IMG/VR virus record: IMGVR_UViG_3300037153_000087
Span: 1-56,700 of that record
Length of the DNA: 56,700 bases
Reading direction: 5' to 3' (one strand)
From: a virus
The notes under the pieces were generated by a model, which was given only the letters and a program-made list of their open reading frames with translations, searched no databases and was not told the DNA's origin. This document shows positions 47,341 through 54,958 of this stretch, piece after piece. Numbering within the stretch: position 1 is the stretch's first letter; each line of letters begins with the position of its first letter. The position numbers were made by a program, and so were the translations under genes.

Positions 47341-47982
47341 CCTCGGAAACCTCCTCCTGACCCCACTTGGGAACGAACTGCTCTACGCCCTTGATCTTCT
47401 TGCGACCCTTAGGGCTGGACAGCATGTACGTGACTCGTTCAGCGATCAGAGCAGCGGCTCTGTCTAGTCTCTCGTAGGGGTCGATCGGTCCGTTCATCCG
47501 CTCGAACGCTTGCCATTCCGTAAGCTCCCGACTGTCGATCTTGCCGAGCAGCTCGTCGACCGTCATCCCCAGTGCGAGAGCTAGCTTGAAGTAGAACCGT
47601 CGCTCTGGTCGCTCTCGGAGTTTCCCGCCAGCTCCTCCATGTCCTCGTCGGTCATGCCGCTCAGCCGCTGCGCGACCGAGAACACCCGCTCCAGCGCAAC
47701 GGCTGACTTCTCGCCGAGCCGCATGACGTCGGACCGCTCGAAGATCGGTTGGAACTGCTCGTTTACGGCGCACAGGACGATGAGGCGAGCGCGCATGTTC
47801 TCCAGGTTGACATCCCGCTGACCGCTCTTCTTGGCCTTGGTCAGGGAGTCAGCCTCGAACTTGTCACGCTCGCGACCCGTTAGACCCTTCACACGGACCT
47901 CGCCACCCCACTCGGGGACGGACACATCCTCAAAGACGATGTCCTGTGCGCTGAAGATTTCCTGCTTACCCAGTAGTGCCAT
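47324..47982 (-). CDS. tail assembly chaperone fusion (G-T type) by -1 frameshift
   Basis: The downstream frame (to 47324) has no start of its own and continues the upstream chaperone in the -1 frame. The slip site GGGAAAC lies at 47626-47620 in the correct zero frame (GCG GGA AAC). Shifting gives ...[23 protein letters not shown] and a product of about 219 residues. This matches the lambda G/GT arrangement used to load the tape measure. Confidence 0.85.
47581..47982 (-). CDS. tail assembly chaperone (G type)
   Basis: 133 residues, ending [14 protein letters not shown]. Acidic C-terminus and position between the major tail protein and tape measure are typical. Produces the short chaperone; a share of ribosomes slip at GGGAAAC to make the longer form. 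Confidence 0.85.
   Translation of the reverse strand: MALLGKQEIFSAQDIVFEDVSVPEWGGEVRVKGLTGRERDKFEADSLTKAKKSGQRDVNLENMRARLIVLCAVNEQFQPIFERSDVMRLGEKSAVALERVFSVAQRLSGMTDEDMEELAGNSESDQSDGSTSS
47620..47626 (-). promoter_or_regulatory. -1 frameshift slippery site
   Basis: GGGAAAC (X XXY YYZ) in frame with the chaperone gene, 39 bases before its stop; the stop lies in the sequence CAAGCTAGC. Confidence 0.85.
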
Positions 47983-48033
47983 TGTGGTTTCCTCTCCGGG
48001 GGACCAGCCCCCACCCAGGTTGGAGAAGTTGAG

Positions 48034-48522
48034 CTACGCAGCCGGGATGGCAACGTCCTCGATCGGCTCCGATGTGACAGCGAACTGGACCGTGATCCGA
48101 GCCGCCTCGTCGTCCGTGCCGAACGCCTTCGACAGCGACGTGACCGTCACCGGGAAGATGTCCATCTTGTAGGTAGCCGTGTCGCCTCCACCCAGCCGAC
48201 CGATGTAGCCGTTGGTGCCACGCGGGAGCAACGCCCGAACGTCCACACCGTTGGCCGCCGCGTAGAACACCAGCGACGACTCGTCGGCGGTGATCCGACC
48301 CGCGATGGTCGAAGTGAAGCGGCTGTTGATGTCGGGGGTCTCGATCTGGTCGGAAGAGACCGTGAATCCGTCGACCTCAGCGATCTCGGGCGACAGGTCG
48401 GTACCCGCGTCCAGCTCCAGCCGAGTCGGAGCCTCGGGGTCGAGCAGGTCGGGGATCCAGTAGTACTTGGTTACGCCAGTCGGGAAATACCGATCGACGG
48501 TCTGAATGGCGGTGGCGACCAT
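48034..48522 (-). CDS. major tail protein
   Basis: 162 residues, beta-rich; starts MVATAIQTVDRYFPTGVTKYYW. Size and position directly before the tail chaperones match siphovirus tail-tube proteins. A DSSLVFYAAANGVDVRALLPRG segment fits the tube fold. Likely the most abundant tail component. Confidence 0.75.
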   Translation of the reverse strand: MVATAIQTVDRYFPTGVTKYYWIPDLLDPEAPTRLELDAGTDLSPEIAEVDGFTVSSDQIETPDINSRFTSTIAGRITADESSLVFYAAANGVDVRALLPRGTNGYIGRLGGGDTATYKMDIFPVTVTSLSKAFGTDDEAARITVQFAVTSEPIEDVAIPAA

Positions 48523-48773
48523 CAGCCCTCAGCCTCCTTCTTGTCCTCAGCCTTGGTACGGCTACGCGAGGTGCGGGTGGTCTTCCGCTCCTCCGATTCC
48601 TCCTGAGACTCCTCGGCCTTCTGGTCGGGAGTCGGCTCGCCAGGCTGAGGAGGCTCGTCGCCCTCGGGGACTTGCTCCCAGCCCGCGTTGATGTGGAAGG
48701 GCAGGGACGATTCGGCCACCTCGATGGGGTCCCGATCGTCCAGGTTCGGGTGTCGGATCCAGACCTTCTTCAC
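48522..48773 (-). CDS. hypothetical virion-region protein, 83 residues
   Basis: Starts MKKVWIRHPNLDDRDPIEV, with WEQVPEGD in the middle and a charged disordered tail (ESEERKTTRTSRSRTKAEDK). Short proteins of this layout occur in actinophage head-tail regions. Overlaps the major tail gene start by one base. Confidence 0.65.
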   Translation of the reverse strand: MKKVWIRHPNLDDRDPIEVAESSLPFHINAGWEQVPEGDEPPQPGEPTPDQKAEESQEESEERKTTRTSRSRTKAEDKKEAEG

Positions 48774-48775
48774 GG

Positions 48776-49111
48776 TCAGCCCCTCAGGCAGAGAACGGTC
48801 AGGTCACCAGCAGCGGAGTATGTGATGTTGGCCCGACCGCTCGCCGAGTTCCGGTACCGGTCGGTGACGGGAATGGCGAACAGGTCGGCGTTCGCGGGGA
48901 TGGTCACCACCCGATCCTGGATCGTCAGGTCGCCATCCACCGTCTCGGGCGTGGCAATGGTCACGGTCGGCGTGGTCGCCCCAGCGTTGCGGACGAGCAA
49001 CTTGACGTTCTTGCCCGTCTCGCAGGTGTCGCCACCTCCCGCAGCAGCAACGAACTTGTCGTCGAGCCGCAGACCGGTAAGCGTAGCCGCGTAGGTCTGT
49101 AGGTTGGCCAC
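48776..49111 (-). CDS. head-decoration or connector-like protein, 111 residues
   Basis: Beta-rich protein MANLQTYAATLTGLRLDDKF with PTVTIATPETVDGDLTIQDR. Similar small proteins occur in actinophage head-tail modules as structural or decoration proteins. No specific family assigned. Confidence 0.6.
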   Translation of the reverse strand: MANLQTYAATLTGLRLDDKFVAAAGGGDTCETGKNVKLLVRNAGATTPTVTIATPETVDGDLTIQDRVVTIPANADLFAIPVTDRYRNSASGRANITYSAAGDLTVLCLRG

Positions 49112-49119
49112 TGGTCCTC

Positions 49120-49551
49120 CTATCGAAACTTGAACTTACGGGTAGCGGCGTCGATTGCTCTGCCGATGTCGTTGTCAACGTCGTCTTGCCAGGGCTTGGC
49201 TGCCCTGAACAGGAACGGACGGGCTCGGTGGTTGACCCAGTTCTCTCGGTTGCCGAACACGGGCGACCGGAAGGTTCCCGGCCTGCCCTGGTTCTCCATC
49301 GGTCGGGCGTGTGGGGCCTTGTTCTTGTTGACCACCAGCGCGACATTCGGATTGCGCTTGGAAAACCCTACGCTGATCCTCGTGGCTCCAGGTATCCGGC
49401 TGCTCCACGCTGCGTTTCGACGGGCCTCCGCGAGCGGTCTCTGGGCACTCCTGCGCAGGACTGGCCGTAGCTCGCGCCGTACCTCGTTTGGGATCTTGCC
49501 CAGATCCTGCGCGAACCGCTTGAACTCTTGCTGACCAGTCCTCGGCATCAT
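49120..49551 (-). CDS. head-tail connector / tail completion (HK97 gp10-like)
   Basis: 143 residues. N-terminal helix (GQQEFKRFAQDLGKIPNEVRR), basic middle, and a final helix WQDDVDNDIGRAIDAATRK typical of the HK97 gp10-like family. It overlaps the next gene by four bases. Confidence 0.7.
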   Translation of the reverse strand: MMPRTGQQEFKRFAQDLGKIPNEVRRELRPVLRRSAQRPLAEARRNAAWSSRIPGATRISVGFSKRNPNVALVVNKNKAPHARPMENQGRPGTFRSPVFGNRENWVNHRARPFLFRAAKPWQDDVDNDIGRAIDAATRKFKFR

Positions 49552-50027
49552 CGCCTCCGCTTGGTGAAGGCGTCGACTCCGATGATGAACTGAACCGTTG
49601 CCACAGGTCCCTGGTTGGTCTGTTCCAGGACGACCGAATCCGACCGGATCGAGACCCGAGCCACGAGCCCATCGAGCAGCGGGTTTTCCTGGAGTGCGTC
49701 CGCGATCTCGTTGATGAACTCGTAGGCTCGGTCTAGCACCTGCTTCATGTCGTCGTCACCGCGCCAGGACGACGCCAGGCAGATGATCTCGTAAGACTCC
49801 CGATCGGGATCCGACGTGAGCTGCTCCCGCGTACGAGTCGACTCAATGGCCGCTTCGCCAGGATTGCCGGTGAACGCGATCGCGATAACGTCGTCGTCGG
49901 TGGTGGTCACGTTCGGACCGTACAGCACCTGCACAGGCTTGCCGTCCACACCCGATGTGGCCAGCGAGTCGCGCACCAGGTTGACCAGCTTGTCCACCAC
50001 TGCCGGAATCGTCGAAACTGATCTCAT
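49548..50027 (-). CDS. tail terminator-like protein
   Basis: 159 residues. Starts MRSVSTIPAVVDKLVNLVRD; DPDRESYEIICLASSWRGDDD and the late VSIRSDSVVLEQ resemble tail-terminator/neck proteins of siphoviruses. ATG 50027 has GGGTGGG before it and overlaps the preceding stop. Confidence 0.7.
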   Translation of the reverse strand: MRSVSTIPAVVDKLVNLVRDSLATSGVDGKPVQVLYGPNVTTTDDDVIAIAFTGNPGEAAIESTRTREQLTSDPDRESYEIICLASSWRGDDDMKQVLDRAYEFINEIADALQENPLLDGLVARVSIRSDSVVLEQTNQGPVATVQFIIGVDAFTKRRR

Positions 50028-50611
50028 CCCACCCACACATCCCGTCGGGGTCGCTTGTCGAGTCCGAGCGTCTGCCGAACCGAGTAGGGCAACGCCCAGC
50101 TCGACCCAGGCACGATGACGCCATCTTGACCGACCTGGGGACGACCCGCCTGGCTGTTCTGTTGCGATCCCTTCCACAGGTGCGCTGCCAGGTCCAGCGC
50201 TGCCATTGTGAAGTTCGCGGGGATCGGCTCGCGTCCGGCTCGGTACTCGAAGTTGACGCCCTGTGCTGGCCAATACAGGGAGTGGCGTACGATGCCCTCG
50301 ACCGATTCGAGGTACCAGCCATTCACGGGGTCGGCATATGTCGGAATGTCCAGACCGGTGTACCGGTCGACGACTCGCGTAATCTCGATGACGGGGGTGT
50401 GGCTCAGTATGATCGGCACGTCCCGACGCTCCTTGGGGTAGAACGTCTCGACCGCATCCACTGACGCCACCTCCCCCATGCGATCACGAATCATCTCACA
50501 CGACGCCTCAACGTAGAGAGTGAACTCATCGTCAGCGGTGGCCGACGACTTGTTCAGCTTGTCCTTGAGTTGAGCCGTCGTGATGAAGGGCTCAGGCGTT
50601 GTCAGGATCAT
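50024..50611 (-). CDS. head-tail connector (gp6-like)
   Basis: 195 residues. Starts MILTTPEPFITTAQLKDKL, with FTLYVEASCEMIRDRMG and later FTMAALDLAAHLWKG, the helical pattern of HK97 gp6-like adaptor proteins. Overlaps both neighbours, as usual in head-tail modules. Confidence 0.75.
   Translation of the reverse strand: MILTTPEPFITTAQLKDKLNKSSATADDEFTLYVEASCEMIRDRMGEVASVDAVETFYPKERRDVPIILSHTPVIEITRVVDRYTGLDIPTYADPVNGWYLESVEGIVRHSLYWPAQGVNFEYRAGREPIPANFTMAALDLAAHLWKGSQQNSQAGRPQVGQDGVIVPGSSWALPYSVRQTLGLDKRPRRDVWVG
50464..50482 (+). repeat. dispersed repeat copy
   Basis: ACGCCACCTCCCCC followed by ATGCG, inside the connector gene. Confidence 0.6.
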
Positions 50612-50945
50612 CGGGATCCACCAGCCCGAGCTGTCGCGCCTGCTCCTCCTCCGTCTGCTCCGGGGGCTTCTCGTCGGCCTTCTTCCGGGAGCGGCTCGCG
50701 CGCTTCGCGGGTTCGGTGCGGGTGCGTCGCTCGCCAGGCGCAGCGGTTGCCGCCTCGACGTTGGACTGCTGCCGCTCCTTGCGCTGGGACACGTGGACCT
50801 CGACGTCCTCGAAGTTCGCGGGGAATCGCTTGACGACCGGATCGCTGTCCTCGTACAGATCGCCCTGTCGGACGACCTGGGGAGTGACCCTGCCCTCGTT
50901 GTTGTTCATGATGCCGAATGACGTCTTCGCTCGCTTGATAGCCAC
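50592..50945 (-). CDS. hypothetical head-region protein, 117 residues
   Basis: Starts MAIKRAKTSFGIMNNNEGRV; SDPVVKRFPANFEDVEV followed by a charged, probably disordered tail (ERRTRTEPAKRASRSRKKAD). Proteins with this layout follow major capsid genes in many actinophages. Function unknown. Confidence 0.65.
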   Translation of the reverse strand: MAIKRAKTSFGIMNNNEGRVTPQVVRQGDLYEDSDPVVKRFPANFEDVEVHVSQRKERQQSNVEAATAAPGERRTRTEPAKRASRSRKKADEKPPEQTEEEQARQLGLVDPDDPDNA

Positions 50946-50980
50946 CTTAACCTCCGGTTAATGGGTTCGGGGTAAGGATT

Positions 50981-51014
50981 GGCGGGGGGAGTCGGTGGGC
51001 GAACTCCCCCCGCC
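50981..51014 (-). terminator. terminator after the major capsid gene
   Basis: GGCGGGGGGAGT pairs perfectly with ACTCCCCCCGCC. It would lower expression of the genes downstream of the capsid. Confidence 0.75.
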
Positions 51015-51021
51015 AGGCTTC

Positions 51022-52533
51022 TTAGACGGCGGTCTCGATGTTGAGCATCCGGAACGCGTTGTCGTTGATCGAGTCGGCACCGACCCGGTACCACGCGTAC
51101 CAGCCACGCTGACCGGTCGGACGGCGGTTCGCGCCCATGAGGTGCGGGATGAACTCGACGGTCATACCGATCCGGTCGGTGATGACGTAGTTCTCGAAGT
51201 CGCCGTAGATGAGGACGTAGTTGTCGCCAGCCGCAGCCGGGTTCCACGTGTCGTCCATGTTCTCGGCCTCGTAAGCCGGACGACCCAGGAGCTGGTTCGG
51301 CACGTCGGCACCGATGCGCTCCCAGAGGTTCGCGCCACCCGCCGTGTCGAACTGCCGGACCAGGTTGAAGATCGCCCGGTTGGCGACGTAGCTGGATCCG
51401 CTCCGGAAGTCGGTCGGCAGCGCACCGTCCAGGGCGTAGAGGTCGGCGATCGTGAACGCCTCACCCGCAGCCGTGACGATACTGATTCCGCCAGCGCTGG
51501 CCGCCAGTGCCGTTACGATACCGGTCGGCTGGTTGGTGCCCGTACCGACCGTCAGGGCCTCCGCCTCCAGCGTGTCCTTGCCACGCGCCAGCAGTCGACC
51601 GACCTCCGCCGTGACGTTGGCCGCGTCGCCCATCGCCTCGATCGAGATCGGCACGAAGCCGTTGGCCTTGTGGTTGGGGATCGCCAGCGGACCGAAGGTC
51701 GGCGTGTCGTCGGTGGTCTCTTCCTCTTCCGGACGCCAGTGCCACACGACGTCGCTCGCGCTGACGCCGTTCCAGACGTCGCCCGTGGCCACGACCTTGC
51801 GGGAGATCTGCCGGATCGGGTTGCGGGTGCCCGTGGAGGTCAGCACCAGAGTCGGGTCGAGCTGGAACGGCACCAGGTAGCCGCCCTCGGCGTCGGTCAG
51901 CGACATGGCCCGCTCCAGGGCGCGCTGCTCCTCGGGCGACACCAGGTGACCCCTGCCCATGGCGACCTTCTGCCACGCGCGGAGGTACTCGGGCGAGGAG
52001 GTGGCGAGCGCCATCCGAGCGATGGACCCGTCCTTGTCGTCGAACATCTCCAGCACGTGCGTGGCCGCCGCGCGGATCTTGTCGTTCGCACCGCTCATCT
52101 TCTCGACGGCGGAGATCGCCCGAGCGCGCAGTTCCTGCGTGACCTCCTCGCGGCTCCGGCTGAACGTCCGAACCTCGCTCAGGTCCCAGGGGTTGCGGAA
52201 TCGACCGCTGCGCACGTCGTCCGGGTTCAGCAGCGGGTCACGGTCGTAGTCGTTGCCGTAGTTGCTACCGGGCTCGACGCCCGAACCCCGCTCGGTGCGA
52301 AGGTTGAGAGCAGCGGGCACTCGCTCGGTGGCCTGGGCAGCGCCACGAACGCGAGCCAGAGCCGCGTTGCGCTCCAGCTTGCGGCGGTGAGCGTCGACCT
52401 CACCGAACTCGCGAGTCAGCTCGTCGAACTGCTGCTCCTGCTCGGCGGTCGGGTCTTCGATGGCACCGAGCCGCTCCAGCTCGGATGTGATGTCCTTCAG
52501 TCGGATGACTGACTGGCCGTGGCTGAGTTCCAT
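51022..52533 (-). CDS. major capsid protein, HK97 fold
   Basis: 503 residues. N-terminal coiled-coil scaffold (about 1-75, ITSELERLGAIEDPTAEQEQ), a flexible part, then the HK97 fold: LTDAEGGYLVPFQL, IPNHKANGFVPISIEA, RGKDTLEAEALTVGTG and a C-terminal ENYVITDRIGMTVEFIP. The scaffold part should be removed by the protease encoded just upstream; start and stop overlap with it. Confidence 0.93.
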   Translation of the reverse strand: MELSHGQSVIRLKDITSELERLGAIEDPTAEQEQQFDELTREFGEVDAHRRKLERNAALARVRGAAQATERVPAALNLRTERGSGVEPGSNYGNDYDRDPLLNPDDVRSGRFRNPWDLSEVRTFSRSREEVTQELRARAISAVEKMSGANDKIRAAATHVLEMFDDKDGSIARMALATSSPEYLRAWQKVAMGRGHLVSPEEQRALERAMSLTDAEGGYLVPFQLDPTLVLTSTGTRNPIRQISRKVVATGDVWNGVSASDVVWHWRPEEEETTDDTPTFGPLAIPNHKANGFVPISIEAMGDAANVTAEVGRLLARGKDTLEAEALTVGTGTNQPTGIVTALAASAGGISIVTAAGEAFTIADLYALDGALPTDFRSGSSYVANRAIFNLVRQFDTAGGANLWERIGADVPNQLLGRPAYEAENMDDTWNPAAAGDNYVLIYGDFENYVITDRIGMTVEFIPHLMGANRRPTGQRGWYAWYRVGADSINDNAFRMLNIETAV

Positions 52534-53477
52534 CAGCGCGTCTCCAATGGCTTGATCGAGTCGACCTGAGCGCGGAGCGCGACGAGGACCTCGGGGTCAA
52601 TCAGTCGCCGCTTCGGCTGCTTGGTCGTGTCTTCCGGTGTGGTCACGGTCGACGGGTGGTCATTGGAGACCGGCGCGTCCTTCGGCTCAGCTCGGGTGTC
52701 CTCGGGGGACGGCTCGACCTTTGCCTGCTGCCCTACGGGGGCTGCTGCACCCCATAGTACCACACTAGCGGTTTGCCTGCGAAGATCCTCGTCCTCCTCC
52801 AGCGTGTCGAGGATCGAGGTTGCATCGGTGGCCAGGCCCTGCTGGACCTTCCGACGAACGTCGGCGTTGCTCCGGATCAGTGACGCCACCTCCCTCGCGC
52901 GAACACCTACAGTCGTTTGCGTGTACGCGGGGAACACGACCGGACCCAGCTCGTGCAGCCGCAGCTCGATCAGTTCGCGCTTGAGGGGGCCTCGGTCGCC
53001 AGCGTCCCACAGAAGTTCGGCGATCTCGTACGGGTCCTTGAGTTCCTTGTCGCTGTTGTCGTACCACTTCTCCCGGACCACATCGAACCGGAAGCTCATG
53101 CCCTTGATGTTGCCCTCGGCGATGGCCATCCGGACGGGCTCAATCAGCCAGTTGTCCGACATGCGGGCTTCAGTGTACAGCCCCTCGTCGTCCTCGCGCA
53201 GTTCCCGAATCGAGGCGATGGGGATGCTCCCGATGAGGGGGTGGCGTCCGTGATCGAACTGCATGACGGGGGTCCGCTCGCGCAGTGTCTTGCGGAAGGC
53301 ACCCTTCCGAATCTCCTCCTGGAACGTGCCCTCCCACGAGTTGATCTCGGTCGGCTGGCCGAACACCGCGCCATAGCCGTTGAGGTTGAAGCCGTCGTTG
53401 GAGTCGTCGCGCTCGTCGTCAGATCGGACGAACCCGACCTCACGGCAGAGGTTGTCACGCGTCGGGGTTGTCGCCAT
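52533..53477 (-). CDS. prohead protease
   Basis: 314 residues. GYGAVFG, VMQFDHGRHPLIGS (candidate His) and GMSFRFDV (candidate Ser) match the HK97/U35 protease family; the C-terminal 100 residues are low-complexity. It matures the capsid. Overlaps the portal gene by 23 bases. Confidence 0.85.
   Translation of the reverse strand: MATTPTRDNLCREVGFVRSDDERDDSNDGFNLNGYGAVFGQPTEINSWEGTFQEEIRKGAFRKTLRERTPVMQFDHGRHPLIGSIPIASIRELREDDEGLYTEARMSDNWLIEPVRMAIAEGNIKGMSFRFDVVREKWYDNSDKELKDPYEIAELLWDAGDRGPLKRELIELRLHELGPVVFPAYTQTTVGVRAREVASLIRSNADVRRKVQQGLATDATSILDTLEEDEDLRRQTASVVLWGAAAPVGQQAKVEPSPEDTRAEPKDAPVSNDHPSTVTTPEDTTKQPKRRLIDPEVLVALRAQVDSIKPLETR
52883..52904 (+). repeat. dispersed repeat copy
   Basis: ACGCCACCTCCCTC followed by GCGCGAAC, inside the protease gene. 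Confidence 0.5.
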
Positions 53478-54828
53478 TACCAGTTCCCTCCTCGGTTGCC
53501 GGAGCCGTGTCCTCTTCAGCCCCCGGTTCTTGAAGCTGCACCGACAGCAGCCCAGTGTGCTTACCCTTCAGGATGCCCAGATCCTCGGATGTGACCGCCT
53601 CGACAACGGTGTCGGGGTCCCAACCTCCGTCGCCCAGTTCGCGGATGATACCCGCCTTGGTCTCCAGGATCTTGGCCATGTCGAGTGCATCCTCGCGCAG
53701 CGAGGGCACCGAGCTGGTGTCGTACCAGAGCCTTGAACCGTTGTCCGGCAACGGCAGGATCTCTTGAAGACTTCCGCACATGTTGGCCCACAGGTGAGCC
53801 ATCGTCCCGTCAGTGAACCTACGCCACGCGGCCTTGTAGTTGCCCGCGTTGAGGCTGGACCCCTGCAGACCCTCGCTGAATCCAGCGATGACCGGAGGCA
53901 CTCCAGCCGCTGCCGCCAGCCTCGTCTCACCTCGACCCATGATGTCCGTGAACGCCATGGCCTGGAAGTCGGAACCGACGATCGTGATGTCAGCGCCACC
54001 CCCCACCGTGAGAGTCTTATATGCGTTCTCGACTCCTCGGTGTTCGAGGTTCATCATCTCCTTGAACTTCTTGAACTGCTCGAAGCTGACCGCAGCGTCC
54101 ATGGCCACGACCATGTTGGGCGTCGCGCCGTTCTCGAAGAACTTGGTCTGGTGTGTCGACATGAGCTTGTCGTTGATCAACTGTCGGATGACCGGAGTGA
54201 TCCAGCTCATGCCTCGGTAGTTCGCCAGCGGGTCGGGGTAGGGCGCGAAGTGGCTGACCTCATCCGGCAGGAACGGTACGGGGTCGTCGTGGTACCCGAT
54301 ACCGCCTTCCCAGTACAGGTAGCCCACCCTCTTATACCCTACTATGCCACCCCGGAACCTTCTCGGCTCCAGGACGATCTCCACCCAGTCAGGCCGCAGC
54401 CGTACCAGCTCGTCCTCGACTCGCGTAACGTACCCGTTGCCCGTCAGGTCGGCGTCGACGATTTGGCCCATCAGCAGGTCTTGGGTGGTTCCGCCAGCGA
54501 ACGGTCGATCGAGGATGCGAAGGTCGGGCGTAACGAACGTCCCGGAGGGCTTACCCTGCCGGAGCCGCTGCCAGTTGAACATGATCGACGAGAACACGCT
54601 CATCCGGATGGCCATCAGGCTGAAGATCGGACCGTGTCCGCCGTACGCGGCTTGGGCGTAACCGGTCAGGCCCTGGGGCGTAGTCTCAACGTTTTGGCCC
54701 GCGAGCGTCTGCTGGTACGTGCCGTAGGCCATGAGATTGCCGACCATCGAAATGTAGTCGTCGATGGTTTGCATCTGGTACTGGCGCTCGGCGAGCTGTC
54801 GCTGCCTGACTCGCTCAAGGGCGTTCAC
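53455..54828 (-). CDS. portal protein, HK97 family
   Basis: 457 residues. HGPIFSLMAIRMSVFSSIMF, later NDKLMSTHQTKFFENGATPN and AAAAGVPPVIAGFSEGLQGSS match HK97-type portals, the ring through which DNA enters and leaves the head. GTG 54828 follows GGGGGGTG. Acidic disordered C-terminus (EEDTAPATEEGTGNG). Confidence 0.92.
   Translation of the reverse strand: MNALERVRQRQLAERQYQMQTIDDYISMVGNLMAYGTYQQTLAGQNVETTPQGLTGYAQAAYGGHGPIFSLMAIRMSVFSSIMFNWQRLRQGKPSGTFVTPDLRILDRPFAGGTTQDLLMGQIVDADLTGNGYVTRVEDELVRLRPDWVEIVLEPRRFRGGIVGYKRVGYLYWEGGIGYHDDPVPFLPDEVSHFAPYPDPLANYRGMSWITPVIRQLINDKLMSTHQTKFFENGATPNMVVAMDAAVSFEQFKKFKEMMNLEHRGVENAYKTLTVGGGADITIVGSDFQAMAFTDIMGRGETRLAAAAGVPPVIAGFSEGLQGSSLNAGNYKAAWRRFTDGTMAHLWANMCGSLQEILPLPDNGSRLWYDTSSVPSLREDALDMAKILETKAGIIRELGDGGWDPDTVVEAVTSEDLGILKGKHTGLLSVQLQEPGAEEDTAPATEEGTGNGDNPDA
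53992..54014 (+). repeat. dispersed repeat copy
   Basis: GCGCCACCCCCCACC followed by GTGAGAG, inside the portal gene. Confidence 0.6.
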
Positions 54829-54958
54829 TGGTCACCCCCCGAGCCGAGTCGACCCCGATCTGGTAGGCGGTTCGAATCCATCCCATTCCCATCTCGATCT
54901 TGGTCACCGCCCACCCGGTGAAGATGACGACGTTAAATAGCGCGCTGACGAGGATCAT
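54815..54958 (-). CDS. 47-residue membrane protein between terminase and portal
   Basis: MILVSALFNVVIFTGWAVTK forms one membrane span, followed by a short tail. ATGA overlap with the terminase stop and 14-base overlap with the portal start. Small membrane genes are uncommon at this spot; function unknown. Confidence 0.6.
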   Translation of the reverse strand: MILVSALFNVVIFTGWAVTKIEMGMGWIRTAYQIGVDSARGVTSERP

